Below are positions 13,292-23,928 of a stretch of 41,099 nucleotides of DNA, piece after piece (the first letter of the stretch is position 1; each line of letters opens with the position of its first letter). Source of the stretch: Bigelowiella natans CCMP2755 (Eukaryota > Cercozoa > Chlorarachniophyceae). Location: the NCBI GenBank assembly GCA_000320545.1, contig ADNK01003122.1, positions 1 through 41,099 of the forward strand, given 5' to 3'. The translations under genes and the position numbers were made by a program. The notes under the pieces were generated by a model that was not told where the DNA came from, ran no database searches, and saw only the letters and a list, made by a program, of their open reading frames with translations.

Positions 13292-14562
13292 TTCTTCTTT
13301 TCTTACGAGTGGCAGTAGTCGTTGCATAGATGATAGAGGATGTGATGATAGTAGTATTAGTGAGTACAGAAATACTAGAGTCATCACATCGACGAACGTG
13401 GTAGCAAAAATGGATCGAAGCACGAAGGTCCTTGCAGCACCATCTGCAATTGTCTCGTCATCATCGTCACCCTTTTCTTCTTCTCCTGCATCATCTAATT
13501 ATCGCGTACCAATCGCTAAAAATCTTGCCGTTGAAACCGCTGCGAGACGCCGCCATATTAATAGAAGACAATCCAATCGTCCAAACCAAGAGCAGCAGGA
13601 GAAGAAGACTGAGAAGAAGTGGAGCATGAATGGGATTTCCACTACGACTCCCACAACAGCAAAAACATCAATCGCACCAGCAGCAGCGATATCAGAAACA
13701 CTTGGAGGAGGGGGGTTAGAAAATGGTGAATTGACCACAACAGGTATGTATACATGGGATATAGACTCCCACACACACATGCACATGTGATACACACTAA
13801 ACGGTTCGTGATGGGGTCCTAGTTAGCGACAACTACTTCTGAATTTTGGGTATACTTATATAATATAATGACTCCTTATCCATCATTCACAAATTCTTTA
13901 AGAGCCTTTTGATCCATGAATCGCACCATATTTATGATGAGCAATGTCACCTATCAGATAGCAATACTTCTACTTCTACAACCCCCAACACACCAACTGG
14001 CGGAAGAAGCCGGCGACTTCGTCGGCGCGATGTAGTTACGATGCTAAAATTAAGAGAGGAACAACTTCGATCACAGTATATAAATACGACAAGCTTAATG
14101 GTGGCGCAGGCAACTGCTGATGCGAAGAAGAAGATAGCTAAGGTTCATTTCACTTGGTCCAATGGGGGGTGGGCGGAACAGGTTCCATGGTGGATACAGG
14201 CTCTTTCAGCACTGTCACAGTCCGAGTCTAAGACAGAAAGCTTCATAAACCGCATTGTGGATGATCTTACCGCTAGATCCGCAGGGTAGTAGTAATAGTA
14301 GTAATAGTGATAGTGGAATAGTGAGATGAATAGTAGGATGGTGTTATTATACATCATAAGCATCATAAGTAATAGCAGTGGTAGTAAGATCGGAATAGGC
14401 ATGAAGTATATGTATTAGAGCAGCGATATAGATACAAATAGTCAACGAATACGTCTTCTGAGGGACGGAGTACGAAAGAAGAGTGATACATCATATCAAT
14501 GGCTCTTCTGTATGATGAGAAAGGACGACAAGCATTATTTCAGTCTCTCTCTCTCTCCCTTA

Positions 14563-14593
<31 letters not shown>

Positions 14594-16054
14594 TCAAAAT
14601 AGGTTCCTATGCACACCTGATTAACCTGCCCTTCTTCTTATAATTATTGTTATAATAATAGGGTTTCTGCCAGTCTCCTGGACCGTGTACGGTCGTTAGA
14701 TGGGCTGCAATACGTTGTAGTAGGCGCTGTTGATGAGATCAGCAAGAATAGGAAGAAGGTGATTGAAGAGCTGGAACGTCTCCATGCTCCTGAAGGTCCC
14801 ACAAAGGAGGCTATCTTGGCGTCTGGAAATTGTAAGATATGTTGTGAAGAATTAGGTAGAAAGGGCCCAGTTTGTGCTCATTGTAAATGCCTAAGAATTA
14901 TTAGCGACTACGAGGCCACGCTTTTCCAAACACGGTCTACCGCATCTGGCCAGGGGGGGGGGGGTCATCTGCAGCGGCAGCATTCCAAATGTATGGGGAC
15001 AAGAAAGTCGATGCTCAACAAGAAGCGGAAGCTCTACTGATTCTTCGCACCTTGTACTCTGTCATGGGAGGAGGAGGAGGAGGAGGAGGAGGTGGTGGAG
15101 GAGGAGGAGGTGCATCAAAGAAGGGCAGGGGCAAAAGGAAACGGGCCAAACAGAGTAGTAAAAATCAAAGATGATATTATCACCGCCATTCTAATTCTAA
15201 TTCATAATGCAGACCGTCCTCTCTCGAGTTCTTCTTCTTCTTCTTCTTCTCTTTCGTCGTCTTCTTCGGTTTCCCCCGTTGAATGGATCGATTCTCTCAA
15301 AAAAGAGTTTTACTCCCTTGGAACATGGTGTCGCGCCCAAAAGGAGGAGCTTCAACATCTCGATGAGTTAGAGATGTCTCTCATTCGCATTCGCCTCAAG
15401 AGTCCTGGAGAGGAAGTACCTGACTCAGAGAAACTCTACATTGTTGGTTGCCATGAACTGGATGAGATGAAGTCTGACTTTCAGTTCAGACGTCAAAGTG
15501 CTCGTGCTCTATGTGCGAAGAAAGTAGGGCAGCTCTTCTACCTTAAATCGTTAAAGGATAAACAAAATCATCAACAACGACAAATTTGTCATAGAAGAAG
15601 TAATAGCAATCCGATTGTTACCCACCAAGGGCAGAATGATAATAATCATGATTGCCAAGGAAGTGATGCTGGTGTTGCAAAAGGAAGAGGAGGAAACTAC
15701 TCTGATTCGAGCAACTTGATGCTCACCAACACAAATGATGATGCAACAACAACAGCAATACGAGAAAAGCAGCAAAATGATGAAGATAAAGGAGGTGATG
15801 GTAGACAAAGAGGAGGAGGAGGAGGAGGAGGAAGAGGAACACAGGCAATAATAAGTGGCAGCAGCAGTAGAAGCAGCAGCAACAACAGTAATTTGTTTGA
15901 TTGCCCTATTTGTCTTCATGCTATCTCGGCTAAACGATCGGGGTATTACTAGTGAACTACACAATACATCATCAACAACAACAACAACAATAAAATCATA
16001 AACAGTCCAACAACAACGCTATGATGCTGCAGACACACCATCCTGAGAACTAAG

Positions 16055-16089
<35 letters not shown>

Positions 16090-17682
16090 CCTTCCGTACT
16101 ACATATAATGTGTTAAAGAAATATGCAAATCAAATTCCCCTCCACATAATTATTCTCATGCTTCTTCGACAGCAGCAGCAGTAGACAAACAATTGTCAAA
16201 TAATTTTGTATTTGAATAGTGATGCGTACAAAATACAAACTAAATCAATCATAAAAGACCGATCATACTGAATACCACTACTATCACTGCTGCTACTTTC
16301 ATGAGGCACTGAATATTACCTGAATATGTTCCTGTTTATGGGTTTTATTTTAATAATTGACTCATTTATTGATTGATTTCAAAGGATGATCGTTTTTACA
16401 TGTGGCCACGTTGTTTGCTATAAGTGCGGCATGGATCTTATCCAGTAAGAAGAAGAAAAAGAAAAAGAAGAAAAAGAAAAAGAAGAAAAAGTGAAAGAAG
16501 AAAAAGGGAAAGAAAAATCACAAACGAAGAGAAAAATGGGAAAAGAGAAAACAAAAATCAAGAAAATGTGACAGTAGATAGAAATAAGAGTTTAGAAGAA
16601 GAAGAAGAAGAAGAAGAAGAAGAAGAAGAGGGAAGACAAGATGAAGGGGACAACGCCGGGTGATAAGATGCGTAGTAAAAGGATGAAGATAAATGGTGCT
16701 CACACATAATCGTGCTGTAGTATTATCCTCTTTAAATAATGAGCATGGTTTACTGTTACTACTACCACTACAACTACTACTACATAGTAATTTTTCTGTC
16801 GTTCTTTGTATTGTTATTCTTCTTAAACCTGTAATTATACAGATTCCATCAAAAGAGGAGAAAAGGAGGAGGAGGGGGAGGAGGAGGAGGATCTGGTATG
16901 AGTAATAATACACATCAAGAACCATTAACATCATCCTAAGCATCATAAATAGCACTTGTCAGTCAGTCAGTCAGTCTATCATACAGACAACACTTAAGAA
17001 AGTAGAATTTGATGGTTTTGATACATTAAAATCATTAGCATTATTATTAACATGTCTTCATGATTTCCAATGAGGTTGTGAATCATCCATAAATCCATAC
17101 ACAACCTGATCAACCATGTAGTCGTTAACCTATATTCATATTTCTCTTCCTTCCTCCTCCTCCTCCTCCTCCTCCTTCCGCTGCGGCTGCTGGTGGTGGT
17201 CAATACTAGGGGTGCAAAATCATCATCGTCGTCATTACCATCATCATCATCATCATCATCATCATCACAGTGTTAGTAGTAGCAGCAGCAGCAGCATCAG
17301 CAGTGTTGCTTCTCCTGTGCGGGTACAATGTCCAAAGTGCCGTCTCATGACCTTAGAATCTGACCTTGGGTAAAAATGACCATCATCATCACTATCTTAT
17401 TCATTATGATCGATGAATCATCACTAGATAAATAAATGAGAACGAAAGTGGGAAGGTGGGAAGGGAGAATCAAGAGAAAAGAGAAAGGAATGTTGTTTCA
17501 TCATCTTCATTAAGTTTTCCCTCCTCCTCCTCCTCCTCCTCCTCCTCCTCCATCTTCTTCTGTTGAAAGATATGTGGAACGAAAACGGACTGATGTCGAT
17601 GGTAGTGATATTGATGGTAACAAGGCAGCGGTATCATCACCATCATCGTCATCATCATCAAAGGTTGGTGTTGCTGCTACAA

Positions 17683-17722
<40 letters not shown>

Positions 17723-18024
17723 TGCTAAATTTGCGACAAAGTCAACTGGTATGTATGGGGCCAAGATTCAGGCAGTTTTATCCCGTATGCTACGGCTAAG
17801 GGCCAAGCAACCCGGAGTAAAGGTGTTTTGCCACTACTAATTATTATTGAAATGATAGTGATGATGATGATGATGATGACGATGATGATTAATTGAGGGA
17901 GTCTCCTTCCTTTTCTTATTCTTTCTCTTCCAGGTGGTGGTATTCTCTCAGTGGCAAGAGGTTTTATCTCTTTTAGCAGACGCCCTTCAGCGCCATGGTT
18001 TAGACTATGCAATGCCAAAGGTAA

Positions 18025-18057
<33 letters not shown>

Positions 18058-18100
18058 AGTGTGTGTGTGTGTGTGTGTGCGGGTGGGTGTGTGGGTGTGA

Positions 18101-18150
<50 letters not shown>

Positions 18151-18941
18151 GAGTGACAGTGCAAAAAGTAAATATCGTACTCCTGCCTCCGTCTTTTTGT
18201 TTGTCGTAGACCTCTTGTCGGCACGGTTTTCATCGTGCTATTCAACGCTTCAAGCGAAGAGGAAGCGACCTGGAGGAAGCAGCAAATATCTCTACTAAAA
18301 AATACACAAAGAAGAAGGAGGAGGAGGAGGAGGAGGAGGAGGAGGAGGAGAAAAAGAAGAAGGAAAAGAAGAAGGAGACAACGACGACGAAGAGGATGAA
18401 GAAGGAAAAGAGTGAAAAGCATACTGGTACATATGCGAGTGGCAGTCTTAGTGCTTCTTATCCATCCCCATCCTTCCCCTCTTCACCGAAGGTTGAGGTT
18501 GGTTGTGATGCACTCCTTTTGCAACTGAAGAGTGGTGGCCAAGGCCTGAACCTTACAGAGGCTACACATGTAATGTTCATTGATCCAAGCCTTAATACAG
18601 CGCAACACCTTCAGGTAATCACCAATGCTGATTTAGTACTATAAAATTTCCATCTTCGAAAATCATCGTTGTTATTATTTATTCACTATTTACGATGCTA
18701 TCATACTTATCCTATTGTGCAGGCTGCGGGCCGTGTTCATCGTATTGGGCAGACAAAACCTACCTTTGTGCATTGGTTTGTCATAAAGGATTCAATCGAA
18801 GAGAATATATATGCTCTTCACCGCCAGCATTGTCACGATGCTCGACTCGGAGCAGCGAGCGCAAAGGAGAAGGATGTGCTGAGTGTTGATGACGTCGGAA
18901 AGCTACTTAAAGCTAAGTCCCAGAGGAAGATTGGCATGTAG
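8243..18941 (+). CDS. SHPRH-family SNF2 ATPase / RING E3 ubiquitin ligase
   Basis: Proposed exons are 8243-8245, 8285-8358, 8432-8635, 8717-10074, 10322-11463, 11797-11954, 12059-13743, 13958-14285, 14662-15157, 15213-15942, 16385-16444, 17271-17369, 17570-17822, 17934-18020, 18210-18614 and 18723-18941. Helicase motif I (GGILAEEMGLGKT) lies near residue 548. A PHD finger (CCVCERLY, CCDYCESWHH, CCPFC) follows near 730-820. Next come TLIISPAAIVGQW, WWRVVIDEAQM across an intron, and AVTGTPVNR. A C3HC4 RING near 2047-2112 (CPICLHA, CGHVVCYKC, CPKC) is built from three exons. The C-terminal helicase lobe has VVVFSQWQEVL, LKSGGQGLNL and AAGRVHRIGQTKP. A PHD inside lobe 1 and a RING between the lobes is the SHPRH layout; I saw no H15 domain. 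In animals and fungi this family ubiquitinates PCNA or acts in DNA repair. The total is 7301 nt, one short of a multiple of three, because of the G12 run at 14953-14964. Low-complexity Ser, Asp and Gly inserts enlarge it to about 2433 residues. Confidence 0.9.
10197..10234 (+). repeat. (GA)n microsatellite in a SHPRH-type intron
   Basis: A pure GA tract in the intron 10075-10321, about 120 bases after the donor and on the sense strand. Confidence 0.95.
10881..11142 (+). other. PHD-finger segment inside the SNF2 ATPase lobe
   Basis: Within the exon 10322-11463 the cysteines CCVC, CCDYC, the HH pair and CCPFC form a Cys4-His-Cys3 pattern. A Gly-rich insertion (GGA repeats near 11070-11090) separates the last pair. 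Its place between motif I and TLIISPAAIVGQW matches SHPRH proteins. Confidence 0.8.
11757..11789. repeat. (TA)n microsatellite at an intron 3' end
   Basis: A TA tract ends only a few bases before the acceptor at 11795-11796 (ATTAAG|GTTATAGAC). It occupies the position where a pyrimidine tract would be expected. Confidence 0.95.
14953..14964 (+). repeat. G12 homopolymer that breaks the SHPRH-type frame
   Basis: Upstream of the run the frame reads YEATLFQTRSTASGQ. Downstream only a different frame is coding (AAAAFQMYGDKKVDAQQ, then the coiled region). Thirteen G, or ten, would join them. The most economical explanation is a homopolymer miscount in the assembly; a real slippage allele is also possible. 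Confidence 0.8.
18021..18146 (+). repeat. Compound (TA)n(TG)n(GA)n microsatellite at a donor site
   Basis: Begins immediately after the donor CCAAAG|GTAAAT of the exon ending at 18020. A TA tract is followed by a TG tract and a long GA tract. It fills most of the 189-base intron. Confidence 0.9.
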
Positions 18942-20010
18942 ATGGATCTCATACTAGAGCAGTTGTCCTCTGCTTCGAGATATGAAACGACGAAGTAGCA
19001 ATATTCCAAGTGTAGAAATAAAAACTTATTGGCTAGATTTCATAATGTTGACATTGAAAAGCCGGTATGTAGATTAGACAAATAGATGAGAAGGTGTTTC
19101 ATTTTGTTCATACTAACATCATAATTTAGAGCATCGTTTCTCTCCTAAGATAGAACAACAATTATTGCACCAGTACACAATGAAGCATATGTTCGAATTT
19201 TAATCCCCAGCTTCTCAGCAAAAACATTTGAAAGAACCCTCGCACATCGAACATCTAGGCATGTGGATTTGGTCTTGCGTGCAACGATTCGTCTGATGCG
19301 CGCAATTCAGGCGAACAACATCTTGCAGCTTTTCATTTCGCAGGTGTGATGTTGCATTCACATCCACATGAGCTAGATGCAATGGAGCACATGGTGATGA
19401 GTGTGCGACAATTGACACGCGCGCAAATCTCAATCAATGGATTTGCACTTCTTGACGTGGTGTGCAACTCTGCGCTCTTTGCGTGCCAGCGTGCGCCGGC
19501 ATGCCTGGACGTGGATGTGATGCGATCATGACCAATGACATGCTCCGCTCCAGCTAGCCAGCTAGCTAGCGCACCTGCTAGCCTGCACCACGTCAGCTAG
19601 CTAGCTAGTCAGGCTTCCAGGCTTGTGCACCAATCAAAACAAACCAGTTCTGGAGTTGTTGGCAAGCACAATGAACTGATGACACCCAAGGCTAGAAGGC
19701 GCAATGCTTGTTTTTTGCCACGATGCACGCACCCCGCAGCTCTGGAGCTGTGCACCACTGGACCAGCTGGAAACGCTGTGGCCAGATGCACTGTCGAGCA
19801 CACCGCAAGCCAGCAAGCTAGCAAGACCAGATGGGGCACTGTTTGCACAACACAACAATGAACAATGAACAATGAACAATGATGACGAACTGCATTTCCA
19901 AAACGTTGCAAGACATTTGCAGTGTTCGAAATGCAGTGCCTCGAACTGGCTTCAGTGAGGACTGTGACTGGCAAATCAACTAGCTGGTTTTTCAAATTGG
20001 CATGATTTGG
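18942..20010. other. Intergenic region with CTAG/GCTAGC-rich island
   Basis: A candidate polyadenylation signal (AATAAAAAC near 19017) follows the SHPRH-type stop. From about 19190 the DNA is rich in TGCA, GCGC and GCTAGC words, including GCTAGC runs near 19555-19570 and 19595-19610. No coding frame here has a convincing protein. At 19856-19882 there is a tandem repeat of AACAATG, which may be the 3' tail of the LINE fragment beside it. Confidence 0.6.
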
Positions 20011-20590
20011 TCATTGTGTTGCAATGACACTGGCGGCAAAATTCTGACGGCGCAAGACCTCCACTCTGAGCAAAAACTTCCTGAAGGCCATGTCCACACG
20101 ACGATCTACGTTTGGATCATCCGAGGGGGGCCCCAGCAAAACTTTGGTTTTGGCAGAGTCCGGAGCGTCAAAGAATGAAGAGCAGAAGGAAGAATCTGGG
20201 CCCAGAGCTAATCTCATGCGCGAGAGAAGTTTGTTTCTCTCTGCATTCAAGTGAGTGCAATGATGGATGAGGTGGTTGACAGTTTGAACAATCTCAGCAT
20301 TGCAAAGAGGACAAACTGAGGAAGAGGGGGGCAGATTGTAAATTTTAGCCCTGCGTTCTTTAGTCACAACACGACACAACGTGCGACTTCCAACACGAAC
20401 TTTTCGTGCCACCGGACTAGCGGAGATCGATCGTAAAAAAAAAAAATCTCGACAGAGATGAACAATGAACAATGATGATGAGATGATTGACACATTTGGC
20501 AACAATCAGACAACAATTTCTCAGCTTGCAGCAGGAGAATGACAACAACAATGACAACAATGGCAAGAATGCAATGTGTGCGAGCTAACA
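19856..20590 (-). mobile_element. 5'-truncated non-LTR (LINE) retrotransposon remnant
   Basis: The minus-strand frame ending at 20011 carries the zinc-binding motif found at the C-terminus of many LINE reverse-transcriptase proteins: CPLC, then H and HHC (NAEIVQTVNHLIHHC), followed by ERNKLL. Before it is a basic stretch (ARKVRVGSRTLCRVVTKERR) typical of the region upstream of that knuckle. No reverse-transcriptase catalytic domain lies upstream, so the copy is 5'-truncated and non-autonomous. About 130 bases after the stop comes a CATTGTT tandem repeat (19856-19882 on this strand), a plausible 3' tail. A shorter copy of the same heptamer repeat is at about 20457-20474. Confidence 0.65.
20457..20474. 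repeat. Short AACAATG heptamer repeat upstream of the LINE knuckle
   Basis: ATGAACAATGAACAATGATG near the 5' side of the LINE remnant repeats the unit found at its 3' side (19856-19882). Confidence 0.7.
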
Positions 20591-20733
20591 ATTAGGTTTA
20601 AATCTGGGTAGATTATTGACCAACAGTGAATGATGCTATTGTTGTTGTTGTTCGAACTACTTTCCTAGTTAGTTAGGTTATTCTGTTCGCGCCCTTGACT
20701 TCCCAGCTATGTTATTACACCGAAGTGATTAGT

Positions 20734-20765
<32 letters not shown>

Positions 20766-20792
20766 GGAACACACACACCCACACACATCTTT

Positions 20793-20799
20793 GAAGGAG

Positions 20800-20842
<43 letters not shown>
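20793..20842. repeat. (ACA)n microsatellite in the methyltransferase 5' region
   Basis: A long ACA tract ends about 35 bases before the start codon at 20877, so it lies in the promoter or 5' UTR. An ACT tract at 20733-20765 precedes it. Confidence 0.9.
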
Positions 20843-20843
<1 letters not shown>

Positions 20844-20876
20844 GGAAAACAAGACAAAGACCAACAAACTACACCA

Positions 20877-22503
20877 ATGGGTGTTGCAGCACCCACTACG
20901 TCACCGTGGCTAAGCATCCTAGTTATCATTTTTGTGGCTGCCCTAGTCATGCGGTGGTTCTCTGCAGCGTTATACGATTTCATCATCGTAAGGTTAGTAC
21001 AATTTCATGTTTTTTTTGGAAGGCACATTTGATTCTTTTAGAATGGGGAAGGGGGTATTTCAATGAAGTGAAATAGGGCCTCCAATCAAAGATAACTTCA
21101 CTAAAACTCCATCTGTATTATGATCTCCATTCTCATCAACTATTGCAGCGATTAAAAATACAAAGAATCTCTAAATTTCATTTGAATTACCACTAATCAT
21201 TACAATAGGATGACATCAAGGTGGTACCGGGTTGTATTAGATCGTATGCATGAGAATCAGTCCTTGTTGGACATCGGCATTGGAACGGTCTTTAGCACAC
21301 TCACTTTGACACCAGAAGAAATGCCAAGATTGAGATTTAATCATTATGCATAATTTTAAATACTCAACAAAAATGTGCAGACACTTAAGCTTTCTATTCC
21401 TGCGCATAAAGGCGACTGGCCTCACGCGAAACAAGTCTGTGGTGAAGAAGAAGAAGTTGCATGTCGTTGGAATCGATTACGAGGCTGCATACATTGAGAG
21501 GGCCGAAAAGGTTCTCGCCTGGAATCGTCTCTCAGACCTCGTTAGAGTCCGTTGCAAGTCGATATATGATCCGGGTGTGCCGACCCTTATTTCTGCCGAT
21601 CTATATGAATTACTTCAAAAAAATAGTTCGGAGAAGAATAACAATGTTGTTGGTGACGACGATGAGGATGAAAATAAAATGCAGCAGCGCTTTGACGCAG
21701 CATACTTCAGCGGTTCGTTAACACTCATGCCAGATCCTCCAGCGGCACTCAAAGTTGCTGCAACAATGTGCAAGCCAGGTTAGAGAGACGTAAACTATCC
21801 AGAATATTTTACGAAAAATAAAAAATATGTGATGCGGCGATCACTTGAGGCCAATGCTCAAAATCCCTTGGATGACTATCGCCTGATTTCAAATGCGGGT
21901 GAAGATGGGGTTCATGGTGAGTTTGGCGCTATTTGAAAAGGTGTCCATCTATATAACTGATGAGTTTGCTGCTATTTCAAAAGGGGCTCCTATCTATATA
22001 ACACAAACCTTTCAGCTGCAGCATAGGTCAATATAATATGTTACAAGAGTCGAAATACCTTTGAGATAGACAGTGGAAAATTTTGTAATATGAAAATAAG
22101 AGGTCTGCTATATTTTAGTCCAGTAGCGGAAATTATCAAGCCATTGATGAAGTACCTTACGACGATCGACTTTGGCCAGGTCAGCCAATGTGAAAACAGA
22201 ATAGCGTTTGTTAAAAATAATATTAATGAAAATAGCACTGCTGATACTCGTCGTAATGATATGGTAGTGTTGGCGGCAATGATTTCGAAACTCGGTTTTA
22301 TTTTAGTTAAAATACTTTGTTGATAATTGCTGGTCCGCGTGATCATGATAAGAACATTATGCTATCAGCTGACTTATCTATCGAAGCTGGATGAAATAGC
22401 ATCAAAGGCCGGAATGGAAATCGAGGCGAATACGCCTATCGAGGGCTCAGTTCAAAACCGATGGCAGTCTGCACGCCTTGTCGTCATGAGATCTAAAGAA
22501 TAA
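20877..22503 (+). CDS. Membrane-anchored SAM-dependent methyltransferase
   Basis: Six exons, 20877-20992, 21209-21287, 21412-21778, 21984-22026, 22119-22179 and 22369-22503, total 801 nt, or 266 residues, in frame. Residues about 11-30 (WLSILVIIFVAALVMRW) form one membrane segment, so the catalytic domain is probably tethered to a membrane. SAM-binding motif I (LLDIGIGTATGL) spans the exon 2/3 junction. The acidic loop of motif II is VVGIDYEAAYIERAEK. Later come FDAAYFSGSLTLMPDPPAAL, IYITQTFQ and YLTTIDFGQLTY, and the C-terminus is SARLVVMRSKE. This is a class I Rossmann methyltransferase; the substrate cannot be told. Exon 3 carries an acidic insert (GDDDEDE). The exon 4 acceptor lies in a tandem duplication (see repeats). 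It ends toward the minus-strand membrane protein gene. Confidence 0.8.
21918..22001 (+). repeat. Tandem duplication (43-base period) covering the exon 4 splice acceptor
   Basis: TGAGTTTGGCGCTATTTGAA at 21918 and TGAGTTTGCTGCTATTTCAA at 21961 start two diverged copies. Each continues through an AAAAGG acceptor-like site into CTATCTATATAAC-type sequence. Only the second copy's acceptor (21982-21983) gives an open frame; the first runs into TGA. Confidence 0.85.
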
Positions 22504-22838
22504 ATTAAAACTTGGGTTGCTGCACACAATTAGGATCAACACCCTGCATCAAACCAATGCTATCAGTACTCCCACTTTGACTTCACAAAGAAATATCATC
22601 TGTTTTGATGTCAAAACTTGGCAACACAATCTCACTGTGATGCAGACGCAACACTTTTCATATAGTTACCCTACTTGTTCTAGATCATTAGAATAGTTAC
22701 AAGGATTTGACTGTGTCAAACGATGCACATCTAGATGTGTTGTTGAACTATCTAGCTGTGACTCTGACTACATGTACAAATTGTACGCTATGTTCACAAA
22801 CCATGAAATACTTCCTTTACGGTCCAACTCACAGTACT

Positions 22839-22875
<37 letters not shown>

Positions 22876-23928
22876 TACACACATCACGTATCATATGTAC
22901 ATTGCGCTGCGTGCGTGTCGAGACCCACCACAGCAATGCATCCGCCCGCCAGCGATCGAGTTTATCAAACAGGCCGCACAATTTTTTTCGATCTGATCAT
23001 GTGCATTGCATGCGCACTAATGTTGCATTTGTTCAACAGTTACATGCCCAAGAACAATCACTAGATCACACTTCGCACGCCAAGCACACAACAGATGTGC
23101 AAAGATGCACAAACTAGACAAAAATGTATGTTTCAGTGTTCCCAACGCTAGAGCGTCAACATCATCGCATGTTGTGTGTGTCTAGCTACGCTGGCCATGT
23201 GCAGCCTAAACCACCGTCTAGTCGTGCACGCGCATGCACCAAGGTGGAACATCGTGTTGTGCATGTTGCATGTGCCACCACTTTAGCATTCTAGCTAGCT
23301 GTTTGTTGTAGCTAGCTAGCTAGGTAGTGCTGACATTCAATTCGGTAGCACGGTCAAGCTGTAGCACAGTAGCACTAGCTAGCTAGAGCACTTGAGTGTG
23401 GCTGGATGGTTTGCACCCATGACTAGATGATTCCAGCAATTGCGCCGCACACTTGTCGCTTTCTAGCTCTGTCTGCAAGTCTGAACCGCGCTAACACGGC
23501 AAGCACATCTAGACATGCATCACGCTATCTGCTAGCACAAGATGATCGAGCTTGGGGCTTGGGCTGTTGTTAGCGCGAGGCAAGTCTGCTCAAGAGGGGG
23601 GTTCATCAGGACTAGAGGCGTGCTAGCGTGCACATGTGTCTAGGTAACTAGGTGAGGCAAAGCAGCGGCAAAACGTAAGCGTATGTCAACTTGAATCATG
23701 TTAATATTGTAAAATTATTTTTGAAGTACAAAATGTGTAGAATAAACATATAACACTTTAAATTATTAAATGCGCTGATTCTGGTCCTTTTCATCTGTTC
23801 TTGTTGAACTATTTCTTGACCTACTATTTATTCTTGATATTTCACCTTCGAATCCTAAATCATTTCTTCGATAGCGATCTTCAAAACACGGTGTTGAACT
23901 GGAAATTATAAGTAACCATTCGCATTGA
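22504..23928. other. Intergenic CTAG/TGCA-rich island
   Basis: No supported gene. A CA microsatellite lies at 22840-22870. From about 22720 to 23650 the sequence is rich in CTAG, GCTAGC, TGCA and CATG words, for example GCACATCTAGATGTG near 22725 and GCTAGCTAGCTAG near 23310. The last 280 bases are AT-richer and probably hold the 3' end of the minus-strand gene. Confidence 0.6.

Noticed and set aside
18396-18540. Lys/Glu-rich segment as a separate charged protein
   Set aside because: It is an in-frame low-complexity insert within the exon 18210-18614 of the SHPRH-type helicase lobe.
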